From assembly GCA_963819885.1 (NCBI GenBank), contig CAWFXV010000011.1, positions 1-64,000 of the forward strand: a DNA stretch of 64,000 nt, in the 5' to 3' direction. Positions 37,563 through 50,025 of the stretch are shown in pieces. The position numbers and the translations under genes are program-made. The notes beneath the pieces are model-generated. The model had not been told where the DNA came from. It worked only from the letters and a program-made list of their open reading frames with translations, and ran no database searches. The number at the start of each line of letters is the position of its first letter. Within the stretch, counting starts at the first letter, position 1. Source of the DNA: JACVRX01 sp963819885. GTDB lineage: Bacteria; Actinomycetota; Actinomycetes; Jiangellales; Jiangellaceae.

Positions 37563-38440
37563 TCGACGTGGATCGTGAGTTGACGTTCGGGTACTTCCTC
37601 GTTCCGAACGCCGGCGATCCGCTGCTGGAGACGGCCCGCCTGGTCGAGCGGCTCGGGCTGGACTATGTCGCCGTCCAGGATCACCCGTACCAGCGGCGCT
37701 ACGTCGACACGTTTGCGCTGATGTCGGCGATCCTCGCCACGACGACGTCGGTGCGGGTGTTTCCCGATGTGGCCAACCTGCCATTACGACCGCCGGCTGT
37801 CCTGGCCAAGACGGCCGCGACCCTCGACCTGCTGTCGGATGGTCGGTTCCATCTCGGTTTGGGGGCGGGCGGCTTCTGGGACGCCATCGACGGGTACGGC
37901 GGCACTCGCAGAACTCCCGGTGAAGCGCTGGATCAGCTTGCCGAGGGCATCGAAGTGATCAGGAAGTTGTGGAGTGGCGAACGCAACCTCCGGTACGAGG
38001 GCGACTATTACCACTTACGCGGTGTGCACTCCGGTCCCGTTCCGATGCACGACATCGGCATCTGGATCGGCGCCATAGGCCCGCGGTCGTTGCGACAGAC
38101 CGGCCGGCTGGCCGACGGTTGGGTGCCGTCGGTCCGAGCCGACGCCGTGCACAAGCTCACCGAGATGAACGCCAGAGTCGACGAGGGTGCCGCCGAGGCA
38201 GGCCGTGAGCCTTCGGCAGTGCGGCGGATCTTCAATGTGAACGGCATCGTCACCGACGGCGCGTCGGAGGGGTTCCTGCGCGGGCCGGCAGATCAGTGGG
38301 CGGACGAGCTGGTGAGTCTCGCGGTCGAGCACCGCGCCGACACGCTCGTCTTCTGGGCCGGCGAGGGCGACGAACGCGAGCAGCTGCGACGCTTCGCCGA
38401 GGAGGTGGTTCCGGCCACCCGAGTACGCCTATCAGGTTGA
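37559..38440 (+). CDS. LLM-class F420-dependent or flavin-dependent oxidoreductase
   Basis: A 293-residue TIM-barrel enzyme of the luciferase-like family. Seen: the N-terminal strand LTFGYFLVP, the conserved DHP-type segment VQDHPYQRRY, LSDGRFHLGLGAG and the cofactor-site region GIWIGAIGPRSLR. The cofactor, FMN or F420, cannot be decided from sequence alone; actinobacteria commonly use F420. Translational overlap with the amidase suggests a shared catabolic role. GTG start at 37559 or 37568. Ends 5 bp from the convergent pepN. Confidence 0.87.
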   Translation: MIDVDRELTFGYFLVPNAGDPLLETARLVERLGLDYVAVQDHPYQRRYVDTFALMSAILATTTSVRVFPDVANLPLRPPAVLAKTAATLDLLSDGRFHLGLGAGGFWDAIDGYGGTRRTPGEALDQLAEGIEVIRKLWSGERNLRYEGDYYHLRGVHSGPVPMHDIGIWIGAIGPRSLRQTGRLADGWVPSVRADAVHKLTEMNARVDEGAAEAGREPSAVRRIFNVNGIVTDGASEGFLRGPADQWADELVSLAVEHRADTLVFWAGEGDEREQLRRFAEEVVPATRVRLSG

Positions 38441-38445
38441 GGGCA

Positions 38446-41025
<2,580 letters not shown>

Positions 41026-41045
41026 GCGCTCGATCCTGGCAGATG

Positions 41046-41069
41046 CGTCCGACGGCGCGCCGCCGGACG
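41046..41069. promoter_or_regulatory. Near-perfect 24-bp palindrome between pepN and rpiB
   Basis: CGTCCGACGGCG followed directly by CGCCGCCGGACG; 11 of 12 base pairs are symmetric. It lies in the 80-bp gap between the divergent pepN and rpiB genes. Candidate operator; a hairpin from GC-rich chance is the alternative. Confidence 0.4.
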
Positions 41070-41105
41070 GGGTGCTTGGCGCAAAGCCCCTGGCAGGATG
41101 ACCGG

Positions 41106-41588
41106 ATGCGCATTCACCTGGGCTCGGACCACGCTGGCTTCGAGGTCAAGAACCAACTGGCTGAGCAGCTGCGGCAATCGGGTCACGAAGTGGTCGATCA
41201 CGGCCCGTTCCGGCATGACGAGGACGACGACTACCCGGTGTTCTGCTTGCGCGCGGCCGAGGCGGTGGCCCGCGAGGACGACAGCCTGGGGGTCGTGTTG
41301 GGCGGGTCCGGCAATGGCGAACAGATGTCCGCGAACAAGGTGCGCGGTATCCGGGCGGCGCTGGCCTGGACCACCGAGACGGCGCGGCTCGCCCGCGAGC
41401 ACAACGACGCGAGGGTGATCTCCGTCGGAGTGCGAATGCATCCGCTGGACGACATCGTCGAGTTCGTCGACGCCTTCATCACCACCCCGTTCTCAGGCGA
41501 CGACCGGCATGCCCGCCGGATCGCGATGCTCAGCCGGTACGAGGAGACCGGGGAGCTTCCGCCTCTGGCTGACCGTCCGGTGCAGTGA
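41106..41588 (+). CDS. rpiB: Ribose-5-phosphate isomerase B, cysteine-free type
   Basis: Interconverts ribose 5-phosphate and ribulose 5-phosphate. The 160-residue protein of the RpiB/LacAB fold starts MRIHLGSDHAGFE. The E. coli enzyme uses Cys66 as base, but here the segment reads GGSGNGEQMSANK, with Glu72 in the role found for the mycobacterial enzyme, whose catalytic base is Glu75. Anion-site Arg and His residues (RLAREHNDARV) are present. ATG start at 41106; starts further upstream fall in the palindrome region. Confidence 0.93.
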   Translation: MRIHLGSDHAGFEVKNQLAEQLRQSGHEVVDHGPFRHDEDDDYPVFCLRAAEAVAREDDSLGVVLGGSGNGEQMSANKVRGIRAALAWTTETARLAREHNDARVISVGVRMHPLDDIVEFVDAFITTPFSGDDRHARRIAMLSRYEETGELPPLADRPVQ

Positions 41589-41715
41589 ACTCGGCGACGA
41601 GGGCGTCGTCGGGTCTGGACACGTCCCGGGCCCGCAGCGCTCCCGACACGCCGACCTGCGACTTGCGGTCGACGTGATCGAGCCGCTTGGCGGGAACTTT
41701 GCCGCGGCTGGCCAT
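41530..41715 (-). CDS. Possible small conserved-looking protein antisense to the rpiB end
   Basis: A 61-residue frame from ATG 41715 (MASRGKVPAKRLDHVDRKSQ at its start) with a charged N-terminus and the segment GVSGALRARDVSRP. Its last 59 bp overlap the 3' end of rpiB on the other strand. No strong ribosome binding site is visible. The peptide does not look like random GC-rich translation, but I cannot name a family. Confidence 0.33.
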   Translation of the reverse strand: MASRGKVPAKRLDHVDRKSQVGVSGALRARDVSRPDDALVAEFTAPDGQPEAEAPRSPRTG

Positions 41716-41821
41716 GCCTGGACGGTACGGCGTGGCGGAACTGCCGTCCACCAGCCCGCAGGGGTGGCCGGGGCCGTTGGCGGCTGCTCCGAACCGTGCC
41801 AACGGCCTCTTTCAGCGGTAG

Positions 41822-41846
41822 CGCCGCGACAGCTACTGTCGCGGCG
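41822..41846. promoter_or_regulatory. Perfect inverted repeat ending on the phosphatase start codon
   Basis: CGCCGCGACAG-CTA-CTGTCGCGGCG: 11-bp perfect arms with a 3-nt loop. The last G is the first base of the GTG start at 41846. It is either an operator, or an RNA hairpin that would hide the start; the latter would favour the downstream in-frame GTG at 41867. Confidence 0.5.
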
Positions 41847-42937
41847 TGAGCGGTCGGTCCGACGGCGTGAACGGTGGCGTCGCCTACGGTCCTAGCGGCC
41901 GACTCGGTGGCTGGGCGCAGCGCGAACCCATCGGGTTGGCTGCCCTGATCTTCCTGTGCGTCGTCATCTACATCGCTCGCACGCAGGTGCCGGAGTCGGT
42001 GCCGCTCAGCATGTTCGTGATCCCGATTCTGCTCGGCGGCTACGTGCTCTCGCTCCCTACGCTGTCCGTGCTCATCGCAGTGATCGCTGTCGCACTCGTC
42101 GCGCAGCTGATCACGCACGGGCTGGACCAGTTCTATGTCGGCGCAGTCACGGTGATCGCCGTCAGCGCGCTCGTGGTTCTCGGCTCGGTTCGGCGGCGAG
42201 CGATCCTCGGAGTCCGAGGGGCCGTCGGCGAGTCGATGCTGGTCGACCTTCGCGACCGATTGAGCGCCCAGGGCGAGATGCCGTCACTGCCGCGTGGCTG
42301 GGAAGCCGAGGTCGTGCACCGATCCGCCGGACGTTCGACGTTCTCCGGCGACTTCCTTGTGGCGGCTCGCTCGGCCGACGGGATGGCCCTCGAGGTCACG
42401 CTCGTCGACGTGTCGGGCAAGGGGCTGGGCGCAGGGACCCGGGCCTTGTTGCTGTCCGGCGCCTTTGGTGGCCTGATCGGCTCGGTGCCCTCGTCGGATT
42501 TCCTTCCCGCCGCCAACGCCTATCTGCTGCGGCAGGAGTGGGAGGAAGGCTTCGCGACGGCGGTCTACCTGGTGGTAGACCTGGGCACCGGCGTGTACCA
42601 GATCCGCTCGGCCGGGCATCCTCCCGCGATCCACTTTCACGCCGGATCCGGTCGGTGGGACACGCTGGCGGCAACCGGTGGCTTGCTGGGGGTGTTCGAG
42701 AAGGACGAGTACCAACCGGCGGAGGGACAACTCCTGCCAGGCGACGCGCTGCTGCTCTACACCGACGGTCTGGTGGAGACGCCCAGCCGCGACCTCCTGG
42801 TTGGCATCGACAAGCTGCAGGGCGAGGCGGAGCGTCTGGTGTCTCAGGGGTTCCGGCATGGCGCCCGCCGCCTCATCGACGCGGTCGCCGAGTCAGATCA
42901 GGACGATCGCGCGCTGGTCCTGATCTGGCGTACCTGA
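41846..42937 (+). CDS. SpoIIE-type PP2C serine/threonine phosphatase with membrane anchor
   Basis: A 363-residue protein with three to four N-terminal membrane helices (about 27-115) and a cytosolic PP2C-type phosphatase domain (about 150-360) of the SpoIIE/RsbU group. Metal-site motifs are seen as FSGDFLVAARS (GDF), LVDVSGKGLGA, and SDQDDRALVLIW at the end (DD). Such enzymes dephosphorylate anti-anti-sigma factors. No sigma or anti-sigma gene is adjacent, so the partner must be elsewhere. The start is GTG 41846, or GTG 41867 if the hairpin is real. Confidence 0.88.
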   Translation: MSGRSDGVNGGVAYGPSGRLGGWAQREPIGLAALIFLCVVIYIARTQVPESVPLSMFVIPILLGGYVLSLPTLSVLIAVIAVALVAQLITHGLDQFYVGAVTVIAVSALVVLGSVRRRAILGVRGAVGESMLVDLRDRLSAQGEMPSLPRGWEAEVVHRSAGRSTFSGDFLVAARSADGMALEVTLVDVSGKGLGAGTRALLLSGAFGGLIGSVPSSDFLPAANAYLLRQEWEEGFATAVYLVVDLGTGVYQIRSAGHPPAIHFHAGSGRWDTLAATGGLLGVFEKDEYQPAEGQLLPGDALLLYTDGLVETPSRDLLVGIDKLQGEAERLVSQGFRHGARRLIDAVAESDQDDRALVLIWRT

Positions 42938-43038
42938 CGCGTTGGGTGCACACCTCGCTACCGAGATCACCGCCAAGACGTCCCGGTGAAGCTTTTGGTG
43001 ACCATCTGGGCCGCGAGGTCGCCGTAGAGTCCCCCATC

Positions 43039-43560
43039 GTGCGTCGGATCTCCGTCGTCGGCAACAGCGGATCCGGCAAGACAACAGTGGCGAGAACACT
43101 CGCGGCGCGGCTCGGCGTGCCACACGTCGAACTCGACGCGATCTTTCACCAGCCCAACTGGACGCCGTTGCCGGCTGACGAGTTCCGCCGGCGCGTTGCC
43201 GACGCGATCTCCGGTGACGCCTGGGTCGTCGACGGGAATTATTCGGCAGTGCGCGACTTGATTTGGGAGCGTGCTGACACAGTTGTCTGGCTCGATCTTC
43301 CGCGCGGCGTAGTGGTGCGGCGGGTCGCAGCACGGACGCTGAGACGGCTGGTCAGCCGCGAGGAGTTGTGGAACACGAATCGCGAACAATGGCGAGATCT
43401 CCTCGACGCCGACTCGTCGATCATCGCCTGGGCATGGACTCAGCACGACAAGTACCGCCACCGCTACGCGGCAGCGGCCAAGTCCCCCGAATACGGGCAC
43501 CTGCATTTCATCCGGCTGGGCTCCACAGCTGATGTCGACCGGTTTCTGCGCACCGGGTGA
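43039..43560 (+). CDS. Small P-loop kinase, topology-modulation (FlaR)-like
   Basis: A 173-residue adenylate-kinase-like P-loop protein with Walker A GNSGSGKTT (about residues 7-15), an LDAIFHQPNW segment and WVVDGNYSAVRDLIWERAD, the pattern of proteins annotated as topology modulation protein or FlaR. The nucleotide acceptor is unknown. GTG start at 43039, 101 bp after the phosphatase gene. A much longer frame overlapping the phosphatase gene is not coding. Confidence 0.85.
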   Translation: MRRISVVGNSGSGKTTVARTLAARLGVPHVELDAIFHQPNWTPLPADEFRRRVADAISGDAWVVDGNYSAVRDLIWERADTVVWLDLPRGVVVRRVAARTLRRLVSREELWNTNREQWRDLLDADSSIIAWAWTQHDKYRHRYAAAAKSPEYGHLHFIRLGSTADVDRFLRTG

Positions 43561-43573
43561 GATGGCTGGCGGG

Positions 43574-44611
43574 TTACGGCTGTGCTCGAGACAGCAGTGG
43601 CCGGTTCGGGCTGGCCACGGACTCGCGCAGGTGAACCGGCATGGCGACCCGGTGCTCCGCGGTGTCGTCATCGTCGCCGATCAGCAGCTCCACGGCCAGC
43701 TTGCCCATGTCGTAGTGCGGCAGCGCGACGCTGGTCAGCGCAGGTCGGAGCCAGGGCGCCAAGAACGAGTCGTCGAACGAGACGACGGAGACGTCGTCGG
43801 GCATCCGCATCCCTGCCTCGGAAACCGCTTCATACACTCCCAGGGCCACGCGGTCGTTGAGGCAGATGAAGGCTCGAGGCCGGCTTCCGGTGCTGAGAAG
43901 TTCGCGAACGGCTGCGTGAGCCGGAGTCGGCGCCCAGCTGCACGCCAGGAAGCCCGCTAGAGCGACGCCAGCAGCCTCGATGGCCTCGGTGATCCCCGCG
44001 ACCCGTTCTCGACCCGCGAACACGTGTGGGGCAGCCTCACCGACGATGTAGATGCCATCGCGGTGGCCGGCATCGAGCAGGACCTGAGCCGCGTCGCGAC
44101 CGGCGTTCACTTCATCGGGGATGACAGCCGGCGCCCGCGAATCGGCGTCGGTGCAGTTGAGCAAGACCAACGGCTGTCCCGACAGCCGGGCGGGGACATT
44201 GACCTCGCGAGTGAACATCGCCGCGTAGATGAAGCCGTCGACCTGGCGGTCCAACATGTCGCGGATCAACTGGTCCTCGGCGTGCACGTCGCCCTCGGTC
44301 TCGACCACGAACAGCATCCGGTCGTTGGCCAGGGCCGCGGTCACCGCACCGCGGATGACCTCGCCGGCGAACGGCTCCGTCGCGATCGTGTCCGACACCA
44401 GGCCGATGGTGTGCGTGACGTTGGTGCGCAGGCCACGCGAGATCCGGTTCGGCCGATAGTCCAGCTCCCTGGCCGCGTTGCGGACTCGCCGTTGTGCGTC
44501 GTCGGAGATCCGCATGTCGGCATGGCGGCCGGTCAGGACGAACGACGCCGTCGTCCTCGACACGCCGGCACGCTTGGCGACCTGCTGAAGCGTGACCCGA
44601 CGTGGGCGCAT
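43574..44611 (-). CDS. LacI-family transcriptional regulator
   Basis: A 345-residue repressor with the N-terminal LacI helix-turn-helix (about 5-30, TLQQVAKRAGVSRTTASFVLTG), hinge helix (about 50-62) and a periplasmic-binding-protein-like sugar domain (about 65-335). Divergent from the sugar ABC operon and very likely its repressor, released by the transported sugar or a hydrolysis product. Candidate operators lie at 44693-44701 and 44735-44759. Start is ATG 44611. Confidence 0.93.
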   Translation of the reverse strand: MRPRRVTLQQVAKRAGVSRTTASFVLTGRHADMRISDDAQRRVRNAARELDYRPNRISRGLRTNVTHTIGLVSDTIATEPFAGEVIRGAVTAALANDRMLFVVETEGDVHAEDQLIRDMLDRQVDGFIYAAMFTREVNVPARLSGQPLVLLNCTDADSRAPAVIPDEVNAGRDAAQVLLDAGHRDGIYIVGEAAPHVFAGRERVAGITEAIEAAGVALAGFLACSWAPTPAHAAVRELLSTGSRPRAFICLNDRVALGVYEAVSEAGMRMPDDVSVVSFDDSFLAPWLRPALTSVALPHYDMGKLAVELLIGDDDDTAEHRVAMPVHLRESVASPNRPLLSRAQP

Positions 44612-44692
44612 CCGGCCAGTTTGGCACGCTGCCGCCGGGTCTTCCTGTCGTGCCGTGGGCTATCGGCCGGCGGCTCTCGGTCACGACCGCGT

Positions 44693-44759
44693 AACGGCGT
44701 TGTCGCTTGCTTGACACAATGGGTATTTGGCGTATGTTGCGAGCTAACTCGATTCAGCA
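44693..44759 (+). promoter_or_regulatory. Promoter and candidate LacI operators of the sugar ABC operon
   Basis: TTGACA (44711-44716) and TATGTT (44733-44738) with a 16-bp spacer form a good housekeeping promoter pointing at the binding-protein gene. AACG-G-CGTT (44693-44701) is a palindrome upstream, and TGTTG...CAGCA (44735-44759) with an inner CGAG-CTAA-CTCG repeat overlaps the -10 box. Either could bind the divergent LacI-type regulator. Confidence 0.55.
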
Positions 44760-44837
44760 CGGTTGAGTGGCGTTGTCCGTGTCCACGCTCGGGCCGCCCT
44801 ATCGCGGGGCGATGCTCGGCCAACGAGGAGGCTCTTG

Positions 44838-46124
44838 ATGCGACGTAGGCAACTGGGCAAAGGGGCGACGATCTCGCTGACGGCAGCGTTGCTGCTGATG
44901 GTGAGTGCATGTGGCGGTGGTGACGGTGACGGTGATGCGGCGGCGCCGACCGATGGCGCGACTACGCCCGCCGGCGGCGCGGGTGGCGAGGGAGACCTGC
45001 TGATCTGGACCGACGATATTCAGGCACCGTCCATTCAGGAGGCCGCCGACGCGTTCGGTGAGGCGAACGGCATCACCGTCAATGTTGAGTCGATCGCGGA
45101 AGAGCTGCAGACGCAGTTCGTCACGGCAGCCCAGGCGGGCAACGCCCCGGACCTCGTCACCGGTGCCCATGACTGGATCGGCAACCTGGTCCAGAACGGG
45201 ACGATCGACCCGATCCAGATGACCGAGGAGAAGAAGGCGGAGTTCAACGAGCTCGCGCTCGAAGCCCTGACGTACAACGGTCAGGTCTACGGCGTGCCGT
45301 ACGCGATCGAGAACCTGGTCCTGTACCGGAATACCGATCTCGCGCCCGACGCACCGGCCACATTCGAGGAACTCGTGGCCACTGGCGAGGAACTGGTGGC
45401 TAGCGGCCAGGCGACCGAGATCATGGCGCTACCGGTCGGCGAGAACGGCGACCCGTACCATATGTACCCCTTCTACACCTCTGCCGGCGGCTACCTGTTC
45501 GGCGAGGCGGCCGACGGCGGCTACGACCCTGCGGACCTGGGGCTGGCCGATCCCGCGGCCGCTGAAGCCATGGCCAAGATCGGCGCGTACGGCGAGACGG
45601 GCGCGGGTGCTTTCAAGCGGTCGATCGGTGGCGACCAGGCCGTCGCCCTGTTCACCGAAGGAAAGACGGCGTACCTGGTCAGTGGCCCCTGGTCGCTCCC
45701 GCAGATCAAGGACTCGGGCATCCCGTACGCGATCTCGCCGATCCCGGGTTTCGAAGGCGCTGACCCGGCCCGGCCGTTCATCGGAGCCTATGGGTTGTAT
45801 GTCGCTAGTGGCGGCGAAAACAAGGCGATTGCCCAGGAGTTCGCGACCAACTTCTTCCCGACGAACGACGTTGCAGTCGGGCTCTACGAGACCGGCGGTC
45901 GGGCACCGGCGCTGACCAGCGCGTTCGATCAGGTGGCGGCCGACAACCCGGACGTACAGGCGATCCTGGATGCCGGCAAGGATGGCGACCCGATGCCAGC
46001 CATTCCGGAAATGGCTGCGGTCTGGACGCCATGGGGCATCGCCGTGGCTGCGGTAGTCGGCGGCGAGGACCCGGCCGCATCGACAGAAGCCGCGGCAACC
46101 GCCATCCAGGAGGCGATCGGCTGA
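44838..46124 (+). CDS. Sugar ABC transporter substrate-binding lipoprotein (maltose/trehalose type)
   Basis: A 428-residue extracellular solute-binding protein. The signal peptide ends in a lipobox with Cys25 (MVSAC), so the protein is anchored by lipid to the outer face of the membrane. A Gly/Asp/Ala linker of about 25 residues follows, then the two-lobe binding domain resembling MalE (EGDLLIWTDD, YGVPYAIENLVLYRN). GAGGAGGC precedes the ATG at 44838. A 17-bp stem-loop after the stop separates it from the permease gene. Substrate probably an alpha-glucoside, inferred from the downstream GH13 gene. Confidence 0.93.
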   Translation: MRRRQLGKGATISLTAALLLMVSACGGGDGDGDAAAPTDGATTPAGGAGGEGDLLIWTDDIQAPSIQEAADAFGEANGITVNVESIAEELQTQFVTAAQAGNAPDLVTGAHDWIGNLVQNGTIDPIQMTEEKKAEFNELALEALTYNGQVYGVPYAIENLVLYRNTDLAPDAPATFEELVATGEELVASGQATEIMALPVGENGDPYHMYPFYTSAGGYLFGEAADGGYDPADLGLADPAAAEAMAKIGAYGETGAGAFKRSIGGDQAVALFTEGKTAYLVSGPWSLPQIKDSGIPYAISPIPGFEGADPARPFIGAYGLYVASGGENKAIAQEFATNFFPTNDVAVGLYETGGRAPALTSAFDQVAADNPDVQAILDAGKDGDPMPAIPEMAAVWTPWGIAVAAVVGGEDPAASTEAAATAIQEAIG

Positions 46125-46128
46125 CTCT

Positions 46129-46178
46129 GATGCTGGGCCGGCTCGAACCGAGCCGCAAGAACGAGCCGGTCCAGCATC
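46129..46178 (+). promoter_or_regulatory. Large stem-loop between binding-protein and permease genes
   Basis: GATGCTGGGCCGGCTCG (46129-46145) pairs with CGAGCCGGTCCAGCATC (46162-46178): 17 bp with one G:U and a 16-nt loop, 4 nt after the stop codon. No U-run follows. In other mal operons a structure here stabilises the upstream message or partly terminates, giving more binding protein than permease; the same role is inferred. Confidence 0.7.
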
Positions 46179-46208
46179 CAACCGCCCCGTCATCCCGAGG
46201 AGGGTCCA

Positions 46209-47827
46209 GTGGCAAAGACCGAAACTGACAGGGGCGGCCGTCCCGCGGAGGCCGGCGGACCCGCACCAGATATTCCCGGGCTGTCCACCCGGCGGACCAG
46301 CTCGGCCACCGGGATGATCATCAAGATCATCTTGCTCGGCCTGGTTCTCGCATTGGCGATCTTCGGCGTCATCCCGCTGATCGCCGACGGCAGATGGCTG
46401 TGGGTCGCCATCTTGGTGGTCGTCACCGCCATCATGTTCTTCGTCTACCTCAGCCCGCGCGTCATCCCGTTGAAATACCTCCTGCCGGGCACGATCTTGC
46501 TGCTCGCGTTCGTCGTCTATCCGGTCATCGGCACCGCGGCGGTGGCGTTCACGAACTTCGGTGACGGCCATCGCGGCACCAAAGAAGAGGCCATCGACGG
46601 CGATCGAGGGGGCGTCGGTTCAGCAAGTCGAGGGCTCGACGGTCTACCAACTGACAGTGGCGACGGAGGGCGACCCGGCCACTGGTGACATCGTGTTCCT
46701 CCTGGTCGATCCCGAAACCCAGCAGCCGCAGGTTGGCACGGCGGATGGCCTGGAGGACCTCGACGAGGGCTCGGTCCAGATCGACGGCGGCAAGATCGTG
46801 AGCGCCGAGGGCTACACCGTGCTCAACATTGGCCAAGCCAGTGCACGCACCGAGGACATCGAGGCGCTGAGCATCCCGACCGAGGGCGGCGCGATCCGAG
46901 CCCAAGGACTCTCCCAGGCATTCGAAGGCGCTCCGATCCAGAATTACGAAGCCGATTGCGACTGCATCACCGACGCCAACACGGGCCAGGTCTGGACGGC
47001 AAATGAAGAGGAAGGCCTGTTCGTCGACGAGAACGGTGATGCGTTGGCGCAGGGCTGGCGGGTCAACGTGGGCTTCCAGAACTTCGCCGAGGTGCTGACC
47101 AACCACGACGATTCGCGCATCCTTCGTCACGATCTTGATCTGGAACTTCGTGTTCGCCATCGGGACCGTGACGATCACGTTCGCGTTGGGCCTGCTGGTA
47201 GCGATCGTGCTCAACAACGAGCGGTTGAAGGGCCAGCGGTTGCTGCGTTCGCTGTTGATCCTGCCCTACGCCATGCCCGGGTTCGCGATGTACCTGGTGT
47301 GGCGGGACATGTTCAACACCGACTTCGGGCTCATCAACCGGCTGTTCGGACTCGAGGTCAACTGGTTCGGCACTCCGACGACGGCGAGGATCGCGATCCT
47401 GCTGATCCAGCTGTGGCTTGGTTACTCGTACATGTTCCTGGTCTGCACGGGTGCCCTACAGGCGATCCCGGCCGATCTCCAGGAGGCTGCGCAGGTCGAC
47501 GGCGCGAAGCCGTTGCACGCGTTCCGGACCATCACGTTCCCCTTGCTGCTGGTTGCCCTGGCGCCGCTGCTGATCGCATCGTTCGCGTTCAACTTCAACA
47601 ACTTCGCAGCCATCTTCCTGACAACTGACGGTGCGCCGTTCCCGCCGGACAATCCGACCGCGGGTTCGACCGACATCCTGATCACCTATACGTACCGCCT
47701 GGCGTTCGGCGGTGCCGGAGCGCAGTACGGATTCGCGGCCGCGGTCTCGATCTTCATCTTCCTCATCGTGGCAGTCATTTCCATCATCGGCTTCCGCAGG
47801 ACCCATGCTTTGGAGGAGATCAACTGA
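46209..47827 (+). pseudogene. Sugar ABC transporter permease, MalF-like, frameshifted twice
   Basis: First permease of the uptake system. The frame starts at ATG 46209 and gives helices 1-3 up to NFGDGHRGTKEEAI, shifts near 46597 to continue as IEGASVQQVEGSTVYQL, and shifts near 47118 to ASFVTILIWNFVFAIG, ending 47827. Each shift needs removal of one base. Restored length is about 538 residues. Between helices 3 and 4 lies an extracellular insert of about 180 residues, like the P2 loop by which E. coli MalF contacts the binding protein. The cytoplasmic EAA loop is seen as EAAQVDGAKPLHAF. The GAGGAGGG ribosome binding site is good. Confidence 0.87.
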
Positions 47828-48768
47828 TGTCTGATCTCGGCGCGGCAAGTCTGTCGCATCCCGGCCCCGGGCCGGAGGGTGAGCAGGCTCCCCAGCATGA
47901 AGTCGTCCGGTTGGGCAGCGCGAGGGGCAACTGGTTCCAGCAGGTGGGGTGGCGGTACCTGGTTGGCCTCGTCGCCTTGGTGTTCTCGATCTTCCCGATC
48001 CTGTTCGTGGTGTCGGCAGCGTTCAACCCGGTCGGTACGCTCAGCTCTTCGAACCTGATCCCGACCAATGCGAGCCTGCAGAACTTCACCGAGCTGTTCA
48101 ACGACACGAACTTCGTCCGGTGGTTCCTCAACACGCTGTTCATCGGTTTCGTCTCAGCGGCGCTGTCGATGTTTATCTCCGCCACCGCGGCGTACGCTTT
48201 CTCGCGGTTCCGGTTCACCGGTCGCCGGTCGTCCTTGCTGTTCATCCTGCTGGTGCAGATGTTCCCGGCGCTGCTGGCGATCGTGACGCTCTACCTGATG
48301 TTCTCGAGGATCACCGAGTACTACCCGGCGATCGGCTTCAACACGCCGTGGTCGATCATCCTGGTCTACATGGGTGGTGCGCTCGGTGTGAATACATGGC
48401 TCATGAAGGGCTTCTTCGACACCATTCCCAAGGATCTCGACGAATCCGCGAAGGTCGACGGCGCGACCCACTCGCAGATCTACTTCGGCATCATCCTGCC
48501 GCTCGTCCTGCCGATTCTTGCTATCACTGGGCTGTTGGGATTCATCGGGGCGGTCAGCGAGATCATGGTCGCCAACATCTTCCTGACCCAACCCGATGCC
48601 AAGACAGTGGCGATCGGGCTGTACGGGCTCGTAGCGGCCGAACGCAACGCCAATTTTGGTGTCTTCGCCGCTGGCTCGGTACTCGTCGCGATCCCGACGG
48701 TGCTGCTCTTCCAGTTGCTACAGCGCTACATCGTCGGCGGGCTCACCGCCGGCGCGGTCAAGGGATGA
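47827..48768 (+). CDS. Sugar ABC transporter permease, MalG-like
   Basis: Second permease, 313 residues with six membrane helices (from about residue 40). The EAA loop that docks on the ATPase is DESAKVDGATHSQIYFGIILPL. It overlaps the first permease stop (TGATG). The C-terminus ends in LQRYIVGGLTAGAVKG, the standard end of MalG proteins, which in E. coli reaches into the binding-protein pocket region. Confidence 0.93.
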   Translation: MSDLGAASLSHPGPGPEGEQAPQHEVVRLGSARGNWFQQVGWRYLVGLVALVFSIFPILFVVSAAFNPVGTLSSSNLIPTNASLQNFTELFNDTNFVRWFLNTLFIGFVSAALSMFISATAAYAFSRFRFTGRRSSLLFILLVQMFPALLAIVTLYLMFSRITEYYPAIGFNTPWSIILVYMGGALGVNTWLMKGFFDTIPKDLDESAKVDGATHSQIYFGIILPLVLPILAITGLLGFIGAVSEIMVANIFLTQPDAKTVAIGLYGLVAAERNANFGVFAAGSVLVAIPTVLLFQLLQRYIVGGLTAGAVKG

Positions 48769-48814
48769 TCGACATGGCAGCGCAGCTTCACCCAACCATC
48801 ACCGGAGGAAACCC

Positions 48815-50009
<1,195 letters not shown>

Positions 50010-50025
50010 GCGGCACTGACTGGCA

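Noticed and set aside
36797..37784. 328-codon antisense frame over the amidase gene
   Set aside because: Arg/Pro-rich shadow; the amidase triad is complete on the plus strand.
41956..43038. Long in-frame upstream extension of the P-loop kinase over the phosphatase gene
   Set aside because: The translation before 43039 is low-complexity, while the phosphatase frame has full PP2C motifs; the kinase begins at its Walker A strand.
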